Shown: positions 34,529-44,947, counted from the first letter of the stretch. The stretch: 64,000 bases of DNA from an uncultured Bacteroidales bacterium (GCA_949298955.1 CASFYQ010000001.1:1-64000), one strand, 5' to 3'. Notes: generated from the sequence alone by a model not told the origin. Program-made: numbers and translations.

Positions 34529-36400
34529 ATGGCAGAAAGTAAAGAAAAACTGTTTGACCAGTTCCCGCCGATTTCTACACAAGAGTGGAAAGACAAGGTC
34601 GTAGCTGACCTGAAAGGGGCTGATTTTGACAAAAAACTCGTATGGAGGACCAACGAAGGGTTTAACGTAAACCCCATGTATCGTGCCGAAGACATTGCCG
34701 ATTTGCACACGACCGATTCGTTGCCTGGCGAATATCCCTTCGTGCGGGGCACTCGTACCGACAATAACTGGCTGGTTCGTCAGGATATTAAGGTAGTCGA
34801 TGTCAAAGAGGCCAACGCAAAGGCGCTGGACATCTTGAACAAAGGAGTCGAGTCGCTGGGTTTTGAAATCTCGAAAGATTTGATTTCGGTAGAAAATCTG
34901 GGAATCTTGCTGCATGGTATCGATGTGGAGAAAGTCGAACTGAATTTCTCCTCTTGCATGAAAAGCACGGTAAAACTTGCCGAGACGGTAGCAGCCTATT
35001 TCAAAACAACCGGGGCCGATTTGACCCGGGTATCGGGCTCTATTCGCTTCAATCCGTTTAAGCGCATGTTGACCAAAGGTCGTGATTTTGCCGATTATGC
35101 CGACCAGGCTGTGGCCATAATCAACGCCGTGAAAGAGTTGCCTCGATTCCGCGTGCTGGCAGTCGACGCCGTGATGCTGAACAATGCCGGCTCATTCATC
35201 TCTCAGGAACTCGGTTTTGCCCTGGCTTGGGGTAATGAGTGGCTGGCCGCCCTTACCGACAAAGGCCTCGCTATCGACGAGGTTGCCAAACGGGTGAAAT
35301 TCAATTTCGGTATCTCGTCCAACTATTTCATGGAATTGGCCAAATTCCGGGCTGCCCGTATGTTGTGGGCTCAGATTGTGAAGCAGTACAATCCCGCCTG
35401 CGACTGTGCTTGCAAAATGAAAGCTCACGCACAGACCTCGGAGTTCAACCAAACCATATTCGATGCTTATGTCAATCTGCTCCGCTCGCAGACCGAGACC
35501 ATGTCGGCAGCCTTGGCCGGTGTAGATTCTATCACCACGACCCCCTTCGACAAGGCTTATAAAGAACCCGATGATTTCTCGGAACGCATTGCTCGCAACC
35601 AGCAGCTGCTGCTCAAAGAGGAATCGCACCTCAACCGCATTACCGACCCGGGAGCCGGTTCATACTACATCGAAACCCTCACGGTATCGATTGCCGAGCA
35701 GGCATGGAAACTCTTCCTCGAAGTCGAGGAGAAAGGCGGTTTCTATAAAGCCGTGAAAGAGGGTTTCGTTCAAAATCAGGTAAATGCTTCGGCCGAAGCC
35801 CGTCACACCAACGTGGCCCGTCGCAAAGAAATTTTGCTGGGAACCAACCAATATCCCAATTTTAACGAGGAGGCCGGCGACAAGATTGTCAAAGGCGAGG
35901 CTTGCGGCTGTGGCTGCGGAACTCACGAAGGCGAGCACCACTGCGAACCCGAATTTCCGGTATTGAATACCAAACGTGCCGCGAGCGATTTCGAAGCCCT
36001 GCGTTTGGCCACCGAGCGTTCGGGCAAACGGCCTGCCGTATTCATGCTCACCATCGGTAATTTGGCTATGCGCCTGGCTCGTTCGCAATTCTCGGCCAAT
36101 TTCTTTGCTTGTGCCGGATACAAGATTATCGACAATCTCGGCTTCGAAACCGTACAAGCCGGTATCGATGCCGCACTCGAAGCCAAGGCCGATATAGTGG
36201 TACTCTGCTCGAGCGACGACGAATATGCTCAATACGCCCCCGAAGCCTTCAAGCTGCTCGACGGCCGCGCACTCTTTGTCGTAGCCGGTGCCCCTGCTTG
36301 TATGGACGATTTGAAAGCTCAGGGTATTACCGAGTTTATCCACGTTCGTTCGAATGTACTCGATACGTTGAAATCATTTAACGAAAAACTTTCGATCTAA
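34529..36400 (+). CDS. mutA: Methylmalonyl-CoA mutase small (beta) subunit
   Basis: A 623-residue subunit of the B12-dependent heterodimeric mutase. It keeps the TIM-barrel and B12-domain-like fold but lacks the cofactor-binding DxHxxG and does not bind coenzyme B12 itself, as in known heterodimers. Visible blocks are FDQFPPISTQEWKDKVVADL (N-term), the mutase core [30 protein letters not shown], and the C-terminal Rossmann-like segment DIVVLCSSDDEYAQYAPEAF. Two Cys-rich stretches, CDCACKMKAHAQ (about 290) and CGCGCGTHEGEHHCEP (about 455), are unusual and could bind metal. It is followed by mutB after 42 bases. Together they convert succinyl-CoA and methylmalonyl-CoA for propionate metabolism. 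Confidence 0.95.
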   Translation: MAESKEKLFDQFPPISTQEWKDKVVADLKGADFDKKLVWRTNEGFNVNPMYRAEDIADLHTTDSLPGEYPFVRGTRTDNNWLVRQDIKVVDVKEANAKALDILNKGVESLGFEISKDLISVENLGILLHGIDVEKVELNFSSCMKSTVKLAETVAAYFKTTGADLTRVSGSIRFNPFKRMLTKGRDFADYADQAVAIINAVKELPRFRVLAVDAVMLNNAGSFISQELGFALAWGNEWLAALTDKGLAIDEVAKRVKFNFGISSNYFMELAKFRAARMLWAQIVKQYNPACDCACKMKAHAQTSEFNQTIFDAYVNLLRSQTETMSAALAGVDSITTTPFDKAYKEPDDFSERIARNQQLLLKEESHLNRITDPGAGSYYIETLTVSIAEQAWKLFLEVEEKGGFYKAVKEGFVQNQVNASAEARHTNVARRKEILLGTNQYPNFNEEAGDKIVKGEACGCGCGTHEGEHHCEPEFPVLNTKRAASDFEALRLATERSGKRPAVFMLTIGNLAMRLARSQFSANFFACAGYKIIDNLGFETVQAGIDAALEAKADIVVLCSSDDEYAQYAPEAFKLLDGRALFVVAGAPACMDDLKAQGITEFIHVRSNVLDTLKSFNEKLSI

Positions 36401-36442
36401 CCGGTCGTACAATTTTGTATCACTCAAGAAAATCAAAAAACT

Positions 36443-38578
36443 ATGAGACCTAATTTTAAGAACATAGATATTACAAAGGACGCTTTCACTCATTCGGCCG
36501 GGAAAGTGGCCTGCGAGGGTGAAAACTGGATAACGCCAGAGCAGATACCCGTTAAACCCGTTTACACCAAAGAAGACCTCGAAGGGCTCGAACACCTCAA
36601 CTACGTAGCCGGTATTCCTCCCTTCCTGCGTGGCCCGTATAGCGGCATGTATGCTATACGTCCCTGGACAATCCGTCAGTATGCCGGTTTCTCTACCGCC
36701 GAAGAGTCTAATGCCTTCTATCGCCGCAACCTGGCTTCGGGCCAAAAAGGTTTGTCGGTAGCATTCGACCTTCCCACACATCGCGGCTACGATGCCGATC
36801 ACGAACGTGTAGTAGGCGATGTGGGTAAAGCGGGTGTATCGATTTGCTCGCTCGAAGATATGAAGGTTCTGTTCGACGGTATTCCCCTGAATAAAATGTC
36901 GGTATCGATGACAATGAACGGTGCCGTGCTTCCTATCCTGGCTTTCTATATCAATGCCGGTTTGGAGCAGGGAGCCAAACTCGAAGAGATGGCCGGTACT
37001 ATTCAAAACGATATCCTCAAAGAGTTTATGGTGCGTAACACCTACATCTATCCCCCCGAATTTTCGATGCGAATCATTGCCGATATCTTCGAGTTCACCT
37101 CGCAGAATATGCCTAAGTTCAACTCGATTTCAATCTCGGGTTACCACATGCAAGAAGCCGGCGCCACAGCCGACATCGAGTTGGCCTACACGCTGGCCGA
37201 TGGCCTCGAGTATCTGCGTGCCGGTATCAACGCCGGTATGGATATCGACTCGTTTGCGCCGCGGTTGTCGTTCTTCTGGGCTATCGGCATGAATTTCTTC
37301 ATGGAGATTGCCAAGATGCGTGCCGCCCGTATGTTGTGGGCCAAGATTGTAAAACAGTTCAATCCCAAGAACCCCAAATCGCTGGCACTGCGCACTCACT
37401 CCCAAACATCGGGTTGGTCGCTCACCGAGCAAGATCCCTTCAACAACGTGGGTCGTACCTGTATCGAGGCCATGGGAGCCGCTTTGGGGCACACCCAGTC
37501 GTTGCACACCAACGCCCTCGACGAAGCCATCGCCTTGCCTACCGATTTCTCGGCACGTATTGCTCGTAACACCCAAATTTATATTCAGGAAGAGACCTAC
37601 ATTACCAAGGAAATCGACCCATGGGCCGGTTCGTACTACGTAGAGGCTCTTACCAATGAGCTTGCACACAAGGCATGGGAGCACATTCAGGAAATCGAGA
37701 AACTGGGCGGTATGGCCAAGGCCATCGAGACAGGTCTGCCCAAACTCCGCATTGAAGAAGCCGCTGCACGCACGCAGGCTCGCATCGACTCGGGCAAACA
37801 AACCATCGTAGGCGTGAACAAATATCGCCTCGAAAAAGAGGCCCCCATCGATATTCTCGAGGTCGACAATACCGCTGTGCGTAAAGAACAAATCGAGCGT
37901 CTGCAAGATTTGAAAGCACACCGCGACAACGAGGCTGTGAAAGCTGCCCTCGATGCTATCACCGAGTGTGTGAAAACCAAAAAAGGGAACTTGCTCGATT
38001 TGGCCGTCAAGGCTGCCAAGGTGCGCGCAACGTTGGGCGAAATCTCCGATGCTTGCGAAGCAGTAGTAGGTCGTTATAAAGCAGTAATCAGAACTATATC
38101 AGGCGTGTATTCATCAGAAACTCAAAAAGATGCCGATTTCGTTCGGGCAACGGAATTGTGCGAGAAATTTGCCAGGAAAGAAGGCCGTCAGCCGCGTATC
38201 ATGATTGCCAAGATGGGACAGGACGGTCACGACCGTGGAGCCAAGGTTGTTGCTACGGGCTATGCCGACTGTGGCTTTGACGTAGATATGGGCCCCTTGT
38301 TCCAAACTCCTGCCGAGGCTGCCCGTCAAGCCGTTGAAAACGATGTGCATGTATTGGGTGTATCGTCGCTGGCTGCCGGTCACAAGACCTTGGTACCTCA
38401 GGTAATCGAAGAGTTGAAGAAACTCGGTCGCGAAGACATCGTAGTAATAGCCGGCGGTGTAATTCCCGCACAGGACTACGATTTCCTCTACAAGGCCGGT
38501 GTAGCCGCCATCTTCGGTCCCGGCACCTCGGTGGCTAAAGCCGCTTGTCAAATACTCGAAATTCTTCTCGACGAATAA
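36443..38578 (+). CDS. mutB: Methylmalonyl-CoA mutase large (alpha) subunit
   Basis: A 711-residue catalytic subunit. The N-terminal TIM barrel has [21 protein letters not shown] and [27 protein letters not shown] (substrate and radical site). The C-terminal B12-binding domain has [30 protein letters not shown], with the base-off ligand His in DGHDRG, and [13 protein letters not shown]. This half carries the active cofactor site. Together with mutA it allows succinate-to-propionate fermentation, common in gut Bacteroidales. The gene ends 24 bases before an IS1182-like element whose left end forms a hairpin. Confidence 0.96.
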   Translation: MRPNFKNIDITKDAFTHSAGKVACEGENWITPEQIPVKPVYTKEDLEGLEHLNYVAGIPPFLRGPYSGMYAIRPWTIRQYAGFSTAEESNAFYRRNLASGQKGLSVAFDLPTHRGYDADHERVVGDVGKAGVSICSLEDMKVLFDGIPLNKMSVSMTMNGAVLPILAFYINAGLEQGAKLEEMAGTIQNDILKEFMVRNTYIYPPEFSMRIIADIFEFTSQNMPKFNSISISGYHMQEAGATADIELAYTLADGLEYLRAGINAGMDIDSFAPRLSFFWAIGMNFFMEIAKMRAARMLWAKIVKQFNPKNPKSLALRTHSQTSGWSLTEQDPFNNVGRTCIEAMGAALGHTQSLHTNALDEAIALPTDFSARIARNTQIYIQEETYITKEIDPWAGSYYVEALTNELAHKAWEHIQEIEKLGGMAKAIETGLPKLRIEEAAARTQARIDSGKQTIVGVNKYRLEKEAPIDILEVDNTAVRKEQIERLQDLKAHRDNEAVKAALDAITECVKTKKGNLLDLAVKAAKVRATLGEISDACEAVVGRYKAVIRTISGVYSSETQKDADFVRATELCEKFARKEGRQPRIMIAKMGQDGHDRGAKVVATGYADCGFDVDMGPLFQTPAEAARQAVENDVHVLGVSSLAAGHKTLVPQVIEELKKLGREDIVVIAGGVIPAQDYDFLYKAGVAAIFGPGTSVAKAACQILEILLDE

Positions 38579-38602
38579 GTCTTGACAGAAGATACCGTTT
38601 CA

Positions 38603-40488
38603 GAGGGTGACCCAAAAGTCAAAGACTTTAAAGGGTCATCCTTTTTTGTTTGGATTACGCCAGATGGTCACAATGAGAGAATGAATGCGTGAGAGTGAGT
38701 GTGGAGGGGAGAAAAAATTAACGGTTATCTCTTTGTTTTCAAAGAAATAACCGTTAATTTTATGGTAAATAATTGCTATATTTAAAGTGGAAAACAAAAA
38801 TAAAGTCAAGCATTTACCATGAGTGCAAAGATAATATATAAATCCTACAATCAGAATGACAGTCTCCTTTTTCCTGTATCCCTTGGCGAACTTATTCCGG
38901 AAAATCATCCCGTAAGGACAGTCAGCGCGATAATAGACAGGCTTGACATCTCTGGGATAGAGTCGACCTACAAGGGCGGCGGAACGAGCAGTTTCCATCC
39001 GCGTATGCTCCTGAAAGTGATCGTGTATTCGTATATGTGCAACGTCTATTCCGGCCGCAGGATGGAGCGTCTGCTGCACGAGAACGTGAACTATATGTGG
39101 CTGTCCGGGCTGTCCCGTCCGGACTTTCGCACGATAAACCGCTTCCGCAGCGAGCGTCTGTGCGACGGCCGCTTCGAGGAGCTGTTCCGCCAGACCGTGG
39201 TCATGATGAACGAGGAGGGCCTGGTGTCGCTGAAGGTCCAGTACATAGACGGGACGAAGATAGAGTCCGTGGCGAACAAGTATACCTTCGTGTGGAAGGG
39301 CAGCGTCGAGAAGAACAAGGCCAGGCTGGAGGCGAAGGTCGACGCGGTGCTGAAGGCGGCGGAGTCGGTCCTGGCGGAGGAAAACGGAGAATGTCCTGCG
39401 GAGAATGTCCTGCGGAGGAGCCTTGCGTAGAGGACCGAGAGGATACTCCGGAAGATGGACGAGCAGGGCATCAGCGACAGGAAGCTGCGCAGGAGCGTGG
39501 AGAAGGTGAAGGACGAGTCCCTTCCGAAGATAGAGTCCTACAAGCATCATCTGGCGACCTTGGGGGAAAGGAACAGCTACAGCAAGACGGACAAGGGCGC
39601 GACGTTCATGCGTATGAAGGAGGACGCGATGCGCAACGGTCAGACCAAGCCGGGATACAATGTCCAGATAGCGACGGAGAACCCGTTCCTGAAGTCGTTC
39701 AGGGAAAGATACGGCCGGCAGAGCGAAGAGATAGTCGCGGACTCGGGCTATGGCAACGAGCAGAACTACGCGTACATGGATGGAGAGGGGATTGACGCGT
39801 ATGTGAAATACACCATGTTCCATGCGGAGATGAAGCGGAAATACCGGGACAACGCCTTCTTGGTACAGAACATGTACTACAATGAGGAGAAAGACTTCTA
39901 TGTGTGCCCGATGGGACAGCATCTGGAGCGGGCCGGGACATGGAGCACTGTCTCCGACCTGGGATACAGGTCATCCGTGGCAGTATACCGGGCAAAGAAC
40001 TGCGCCGGCTGTCCGCTGCGTGGAATGTGCTACAAGGGGAAGTCCGGCAAGCGTACCATTGAAGTGAACCACACTGCGAACGCATTCAAAAGGAAGGCAC
40101 GGGAACTGCTGACCGGAGAGAGAGGCCTGATGCACAGGAGCAGACGTCCGATCGAGCCGGAAGCCGTATTCGGTGACATCAAGTTCAATCACGGCTTCAA
40201 GAGGTTCCGTCTCAAGTCAGCCGGAAAGGTCAATGTCGAGTTCGGCCTTGTCGCCCTCGCCCATAACCTCAGAAAATATGCGGCGCATGTCCGCGACGGA
40301 CTCTTGGGTGTGTCTGACAACTCTCCGTCATTGGGAATGGCATAGCCCAAAAACATGAAAGACGAAAATCAGAGGTATTAGTAAACCAGCCCTTCCCGGA
40401 GACTTCCTGCTCCGGTAAAAAGTAATGTGGTCATCTTTTTCTATAATAAAACAAAGAGACCGCCCAAAATCTCTTTTGGGTCGGCCTC
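38603..40488 (+). mobile_element. IS1182-family-like insertion sequence, disrupted
   Basis: A 1,886-base element bounded by 16-base inverted repeats: left GAGGGTGACCCAAAAG (38603-38618) and right, read inward, GAGGCCGACCCAAAAG (40473-40488), with 14 of 16 matches. Each end also folds into a hairpin (GACCC...GGGTC on the left, CCCAAAA...TTTTGGG on the right). It holds one broken transposase. I see no certain target duplication; TTCA occurs near both outer edges but one base out of register. The left end probably also serves as terminator for mutAB. Confidence 0.75.
38819..40345 (+). pseudogene. IS1182-like transposase interrupted by an in-frame amber codon
   Basis: The reading frame starts at 38819 (SAKIIYKSYNQNDSLLFP, ENHPVRTVSAIIDRL) and carries the DDE-type transposase N-terminal part to residue about 203. 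There a TAG at 39428-39430 stops it. Translation could resume in the same frame at 39455 (MDEQGISDRKLRRSVEKVKDE) and continue to 40345, giving the conserved LGERNSYSKTDKGATFMRMKED, VQIATENPF, EEIVADSGYGNEQN, CPLRGMCYKGKSGKR and EAVFGDIKFNHGFKRFRLKS blocks. A 14-base tandem duplication (39386-39413) lies just upstream of the stop. As both parts share one frame, a single nonsense change or readthrough could explain it. It is most likely inactive. Confidence 0.8.
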
Positions 40489-40676
40489 ATTCAGAGAAAT
40501 ATCGGTCGTTTAGCCTTTACATGACTTTCCTCAAAAAAGTTCATATGGCAATAACGGTTCACCGTCGGACAAACAGACAACGAACCCTGCCTCCTTATGC
40601 GAATTTAGGGCGAATTACAATCGACTGTGATAGAGCGGGTTTGCAGCAGACTGTTTCTCCGGTGATATCCTGAGGC

Positions 40677-41117
40677 CTATTCGGTCGGGAGGGTTGTAGT
40701 GGTCGATAGTGGAGGTTTTACTACGATGTGAGGATTGATGCGCAGCAGATGGTCGATAAAGTCTTGTTGTCTCCGGGGTGAGAGTATAAGTGTTTGTCGT
40801 TTGGCAAACCGCAATCGGATTCGGTTCATCGATGCCGCCGGAGCACTCTCCCAACTGTTGGTTTTGGCTATTTCGGTGATGAGGCCGATGTCGAACATTT
40901 TCTTTTCGAATATGCCGCATTGCACCCATAGGGTTCTCTCCTCGATGGTGTATCGGGTATTGATAAAAGCGTCGGCAATAACGGCGGTGATGAGGCCCAG
41001 CAAGGCCAGCCCTATCCACAACGACAGGTATATCATCAGCGCATAACAAGGAAGCATGACGAGGGTGATAAAGATTACCAGCCCCCGACTGATGCCCGAG
41101 TGATAGATGGTTTTCAT
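40677..41117 (-). CDS. Bacterial PH domain membrane protein
   Basis: A 146-residue protein with two N-terminal membrane helices (GLVIFITLVMLPCYALMIYLSLW and IGLALLGLITAVIADAF) and a C-terminal PH-like beta domain (RYTIEERTLWVQCGIFEKKMF, IGLITEIAKTNSW, LILSPRRQQDFIDHLLRINP). This matches the short bacterial PH_4/YvbH-like proteins, possibly for immunity or envelope sensing; no function is established. It sits 21 bases upstream of a second small membrane protein gene on the same strand and is separated from the IS by about 190 bases. Confidence 0.7.
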   Translation of the reverse strand: MKTIYHSGISRGLVIFITLVMLPCYALMIYLSLWIGLALLGLITAVIADAFINTRYTIEERTLWVQCGIFEKKMFDIGLITEIAKTNSWESAPAASMNRIRLRFAKRQTLILSPRRQQDFIDHLLRINPHIVVKPPLSTTTTLPTE

Positions 41118-41138
41118 GGGCGATGGTGTTTTTGTCGA

Positions 41139-41348
41139 TTAGACGATGCCCCCGCCGAGGATAAGCCGCAGAATGCCCACGATAATCGAGACGATGCAAA
41201 GTGTTTTGCCATTATCCGATTTGAGGATAGCGCAAATAATCAGGAAGATGATCGAGATGGGTATGGCTATCCAGTTGAGCATTCCCAGCAGGGGAATGAA
41301 GGCTACCAAGGTGATGAGCAGAGCCACGATACCTAAGAATGTTCCCAT
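41139..41348 (-). CDS. Small two-helix membrane protein
   Basis: A 69-residue protein that is almost entirely hydrophobic, with two membrane spans (MGTFLGIVALLITLVAFIPLLGMLNWIAI and GKTLCIVSIIVGILRLILGGGIV). I do not recognise a family. It resembles small DUF-type proteins in Bacteroidetes that lie next to membrane genes. It starts 21 bases before the PH gene and is likely co-transcribed with it. Confidence 0.55.
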   Translation of the reverse strand: MGTFLGIVALLITLVAFIPLLGMLNWIAIPISIIFLIICAILKSDNGKTLCIVSIIVGILRLILGGGIV

Positions 41349-41404
41349 TGTAGTTCGGTTTTAGGGGTGTAACAAATCGTGAGTTGCAAGGGTTGTCCTG
41401 TGGG

Positions 41405-42550
41405 TCAATCCATGCGGTTTTTATAATCGTTGTAGTCGTATTCGCGCCACATCTCTACGGTGCCGTCGCATCTGAGGCAGGCGATAGAGGGGTGGGGTAT
41501 ACCGTTGAACATGGTGGTCTTGACGGTGGTGTAGTGTATCATGTCCTCGAAGATGATACGTTCGCCTACGGTAAGTTCGTGGTCGAAATACCAGTCACCA
41601 ATGTAGTCGCCGCTCAGGCATGAATTACCGCCCATGCGGTAGGCATACAGGCCGGGAGCCGGTGAGGTGACGGCTCCGCGAATGGCCGGTTGGTAGGGCA
41701 TTTCGAGACAGTCGGGCATATGGCAGGCAAAGGACACGTCGAGTATGGCGGTGCGAATACCTCGATTTTCGACAATATCGACGATGGTCGATACCAGCGG
41801 GCCCGTTTGCCAGCCAAAGGCGCTACCGGGCTCGAGAATAAGTTCGAGGTTGGGGTGGCGTTGCTTGAAGCTGCGCAGGAGGTTCACCAGATGATTGGTA
41901 TCGTATCCCTGGCGGGTCATCAGGTGACCGCCTCCCATGTTGAGCCATTTGATGCGGGGGAGCAGATGCCCGAATCGCTCTTCGACTCGGGCCAGGGTTT
42001 TTTCGAGGTCGTAGGAGGTCGATTCGCATAGCGTGTGGAAATGCAGCCCCTCGATACCTTGCGGCAATTCAGGCAGTTTGTCGGCGGTAATTCCCAGCCG
42101 CGAACCGGGAGCGCAGGGGTTGTAGAGGTCGGTTTCTACCTCGGAGTACTCGGGGTTGATGCGCAGCCCGCACGACACGCGGTTGCCATCGGCTGCCACT
42201 TGGGGATAGAACCGTTCGAATTGGCTCAACGAGTTGAAGGTGATGTGGCTGCTGTATCGCAGTATGGTTGGGAAATCGCGCTCGGTATAGGCGGGCGAAT
42301 AGGTATGGGCGGGGCTGCCCATCTCTTCGAATGCCAATCGGGCCTCGTGTATGGAACTGGCTGTGGAGCAGGGTATGTATTCCCGGATAATGGGGAATGA
42401 TTTCCACAGGGCATAGGCTTTGAATGCCAGTATGATGTTCACCCCGGCAGCCTCTTTGACCGAGCGAATGAGTTGTAGGTTGCGGCGCAGCAGTTTCTCT
42501 TCGAGCACGTAACAGGGAGAGGGTATTTGCGATAGTGTATCTTTGCTCAT
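41405..42550 (-). CDS. nspC: Carboxynorspermidine decarboxylase
   Basis: A 381-residue PLP-dependent decarboxylase of the alanine-racemase fold. The PLP lysine is in IILAFKAYALWKSF (about residue 43), with GLRINPEYSEVE, LHFHTLCESTSYDLEKTL, LNMGGGHLMTRQGYD and the active-site Cys/Asp region SFACHMPDCLEMPYQP and GGNSCLSGDY. NspC completes norspermidine or spermidine synthesis from carboxyspermidine; many gut Bacteroidales use this route for spermidine. The partner (carboxyspermidine dehydrogenase) is not in the window. It starts 21 bases after the pcrA stop on the same strand. Confidence 0.92.
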   Translation of the reverse strand: MSKDTLSQIPSPCYVLEEKLLRRNLQLIRSVKEAAGVNIILAFKAYALWKSFPIIREYIPCSTASSIHEARLAFEEMGSPAHTYSPAYTERDFPTILRYSSHITFNSLSQFERFYPQVAADGNRVSCGLRINPEYSEVETDLYNPCAPGSRLGITADKLPELPQGIEGLHFHTLCESTSYDLEKTLARVEERFGHLLPRIKWLNMGGGHLMTRQGYDTNHLVNLLRSFKQRHPNLELILEPGSAFGWQTGPLVSTIVDIVENRGIRTAILDVSFACHMPDCLEMPYQPAIRGAVTSPAPGLYAYRMGGNSCLSGDYIGDWYFDHELTVGERIIFEDMIHYTTVKTTMFNGIPHPSIACLRCDGTVEMWREYDYNDYKNRMD

Positions 42551-42571
42551 GGTTTGTATCGTTTGTGTGGT

Positions 42572-44929
42572 TTATGATTCGATGATGGTGAATTTGGCAA
42601 ATTTGAGCAGGAGTTGTTTTTTGCCTACGTTGTCAAATTCGACGGTAATCTTGCTGTTGTCGCCCGTCCCTTCGATGGCTGTAACGGTGCCGTTGCCGAA
42701 ACGGGCATGGCAGATGCGGCTGCCGGTCTCGATTAGTCCGGCTGTTGTCGTGGCCGATGTTTGCGGGTTGGGGCGATTTTCATTCGAGGGACAGGACTCG
42801 ATTTTGGTCAGGCGTTTGGCCGGAGCCGGAGCTGTAAAGGGACGCGTCGGGGTGCGCTCGGTGCCGCTTTCGTCGCGGCGGAACGGTTTTCGCCCCCATT
42901 CGTTGTCAAACGAGGTGCGCCACGGGGTCTTCTCTTTGTGATCCAATTCCTGGCGGTCTTGCGCCGGCAGGTCGACATATCGCGGGTCGAGTTCCTTGAT
43001 GAACCGGCTGGGAGGCGACGATACCGTCTGGCCGTTGCGATAGCGGGTGAGGGCATAGGTGAGGGTGCAGTTTTCTTCGGCACGGGTGATGGCCACATAG
43101 AGCAAGCGTCGCTCTTCCTCGATTTCACGCTCGCTCTCCTGGCACATGGCCGAGGGGAATAGATTCTCCTCCACGCCCACGATAAATACCTGTTTAAATT
43201 CGAGTCCTTTCGAGGCGTGCACGGTCATCAGCGTCACTTTGTCCCGGTCGGCCTCATCGCCGTTGTCCTGGTCGGTAGCCAACGATATTTCGGCCAGGAA
43301 ATCCGAGAGGGAGGTTTGTGTCTCACCGGCCTCACGGCGCAGAGAGCAAAATTCCAGTACGCCGTTCAACAGTTCTTCGATATTCTCTTGCCGGCTGATA
43401 TTCTCGGGGGTGCGCTCGATGGTTATGTCGCGCATGATACCCGACTGCTTGATGATGGTTTCGGCCAGTTCGGGCGTTTCCAGCCGGGTGGCTGCATGAC
43501 GGAAACTCTCGATAAGCTCTTTGAATCCGTTCAATTTGGCAATCGTGCCGTTGTTGACCTCGAGGTTGTGTCCTGCGGGATCGGCAATCACGTTCCATAT
43601 GCTGTGCCCGCTTTCGTGTGCCCGGTCTATGAGCTTGGCGAGTGTCGTATTGCCTATCCCTCGGGCGGGATAGTTGATAACTCGCTTGATGGCCTCTTCG
43701 TCGTCGGGGTTGATGGTAAGACGGAAATAGGCAATGGCATCTTTTATCTCCTTGCGCTGGTAGAACGACAGCCCCCCGTAGATGCGGTAGGGTATATTGC
43801 GTTTGCGCAACGCCTCTTCCAGGGTACGCGACTGGGCGTTGGTGCGGTAAAGTATGGCAAAATCGTTGTAGCGGCAGTGGGTCGACAGGCGCAACTCGGC
43901 AATGCGGTTCGAGACGATGAAACCCTCTTCGAAATCGGAGTAGGCGCTGATTACCTTCACCTTGCTGCCCTGTTCCTTTTGTGAGAATATCTGCTTGGGA
44001 ATCTGCTCTTTATTTTTGGCAATGAGGCTGTTGGCCGTGTTGACGATATTCTGCGTAGAGCGATAGTTGCGCTCGAGCTTGAATGTTTTCAGCCCCGGAT
44101 ACTCTTTGCTCAGGCCCAGAATATTGTGAATGTTGGCACCTCGAAAGGAGTAGATACTTTGGGCATCGTCGCCCACTACGCAAATGCGGTTGTGTTCTTT
44201 GCTCAGCTGGCTCACGATGAGGTGCTGCGCAAAGTTGGTATCCTGATACTCGTCGACCAGAATATAGGCAAAGAGGTTGCGGTAGTGTTGCAACACGTCG
44301 GGGTGGTCGCGGAACAAGATGTTGGTGTTGAGCAACAGGTCGTCGAAATCCATAGCCCCTGACACGAAACAGCGGTGACGGTAGATGCGGTATATCTCGT
44401 GAATGAGAGGACGTTTCGAGCGGGTATCCATCTCGACCAGTTCTCGATTTTGGGCATAGACATGAGGCTCGATAAGGGCGTTTTTTGCATTCGAGATAAT
44501 CGCTTGTACGGTCGAGGGTTTATATGCTTTGTCGTCGAGTTGCAACTCGCGGATAATACTCTTGATGAGCGACAGAGAGTCGGAGGCGTCGTAGACGGTG
44601 AAATCGTGGCGATAGCCCAGCCGGTCGGCATTGGATCGCAAAATGCGTGAGAAGATAGAGTGGAATGTTCCCGCCCACAGCCGCGAAGCGGTTTCTATCC
44701 CCACCACCGAAGCGATGCGATCTTTCATTTCATTGGCCGCTTTGTTGGTAAAGGTGAGAGCCAGCAGGCGATAGGGGGGATACCCCATCTGCAAGAGATG
44801 CGCAATTTTGTAGGTAAGCACCCGGGTCTTCCCCGACCCGGCACCGGCAATTACCAGTTCGGGGCCTTCGGTATAGAGTACAGCTTCGCGTTGCTGTTCG
44901 TTCAGTTCGTTCAAATAATCTTGTTCCAC
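42572..44929 (-). CDS. pcrA: UvrD/PcrA-type ATP-dependent DNA helicase
   Basis: A 785-residue SF1 helicase from a GTG start at 44929. The longer frame (to 44980) would be read from inside a promoter repeat, and AAGGGA lies just upstream of the GTG. Motifs: Q-motif and Walker A LVIAGAGSGKTRVLTYK (about 27), Walker B YILVDEYQDTNFAQ, GDDAQSIYSFRGA (III), GLEFKQVFIVGVEENLFPS (V) and LLYVAITRAEENC (VI). The C-terminal tail ends in the UvrD-like Tudor segment RFGNGTVTAIEGTG. It unwinds DNA in repair and replication. The nspC gene follows. Confidence 0.93.
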   Translation of the reverse strand: MEQDYLNELNEQQREAVLYTEGPELVIAGAGSGKTRVLTYKIAHLLQMGYPPYRLLALTFTNKAANEMKDRIASVVGIETASRLWAGTFHSIFSRILRSNADRLGYRHDFTVYDASDSLSLIKSIIRELQLDDKAYKPSTVQAIISNAKNALIEPHVYAQNRELVEMDTRSKRPLIHEIYRIYRHRCFVSGAMDFDDLLLNTNILFRDHPDVLQHYRNLFAYILVDEYQDTNFAQHLIVSQLSKEHNRICVVGDDAQSIYSFRGANIHNILGLSKEYPGLKTFKLERNYRSTQNIVNTANSLIAKNKEQIPKQIFSQKEQGSKVKVISAYSDFEEGFIVSNRIAELRLSTHCRYNDFAILYRTNAQSRTLEEALRKRNIPYRIYGGLSFYQRKEIKDAIAYFRLTINPDDEEAIKRVINYPARGIGNTTLAKLIDRAHESGHSIWNVIADPAGHNLEVNNGTIAKLNGFKELIESFRHAATRLETPELAETIIKQSGIMRDITIERTPENISRQENIEELLNGVLEFCSLRREAGETQTSLSDFLAEISLATDQDNGDEADRDKVTLMTVHASKGLEFKQVFIVGVEENLFPSAMCQESEREIEEERRLLYVAITRAEENCTLTYALTRYRNGQTVSSPPSRFIKELDPRYVDLPAQDRQELDHKEKTPWRTSFDNEWGRKPFRRDESGTERTPTRPFTAPAPAKRLTKIESCPSNENRPNPQTSATTTAGLIETGSRICHARFGNGTVTAIEGTGDNSKITVEFDNVGKKQLLLKFAKFTIIES

Positions 44930-44947
44930 TTGTCCCTTGTTTGAAAG

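Noticed and set aside
39386-39430. Programmed frameshift in the transposase
   Set aside because: Both parts are in the same frame and no slippery heptamer was seen; a stop codon inside one frame is a better description.
38588-40494. TTCA as target-site duplication of the IS
   Set aside because: The two copies are not in the same register relative to the inverted repeats, so I do not count it as a duplication.
40346-40673. Small frame downstream of the transposase as a gene
   Set aside because: It spans the IS right end and has no recognisable motif or ribosome site; it looks like chance.
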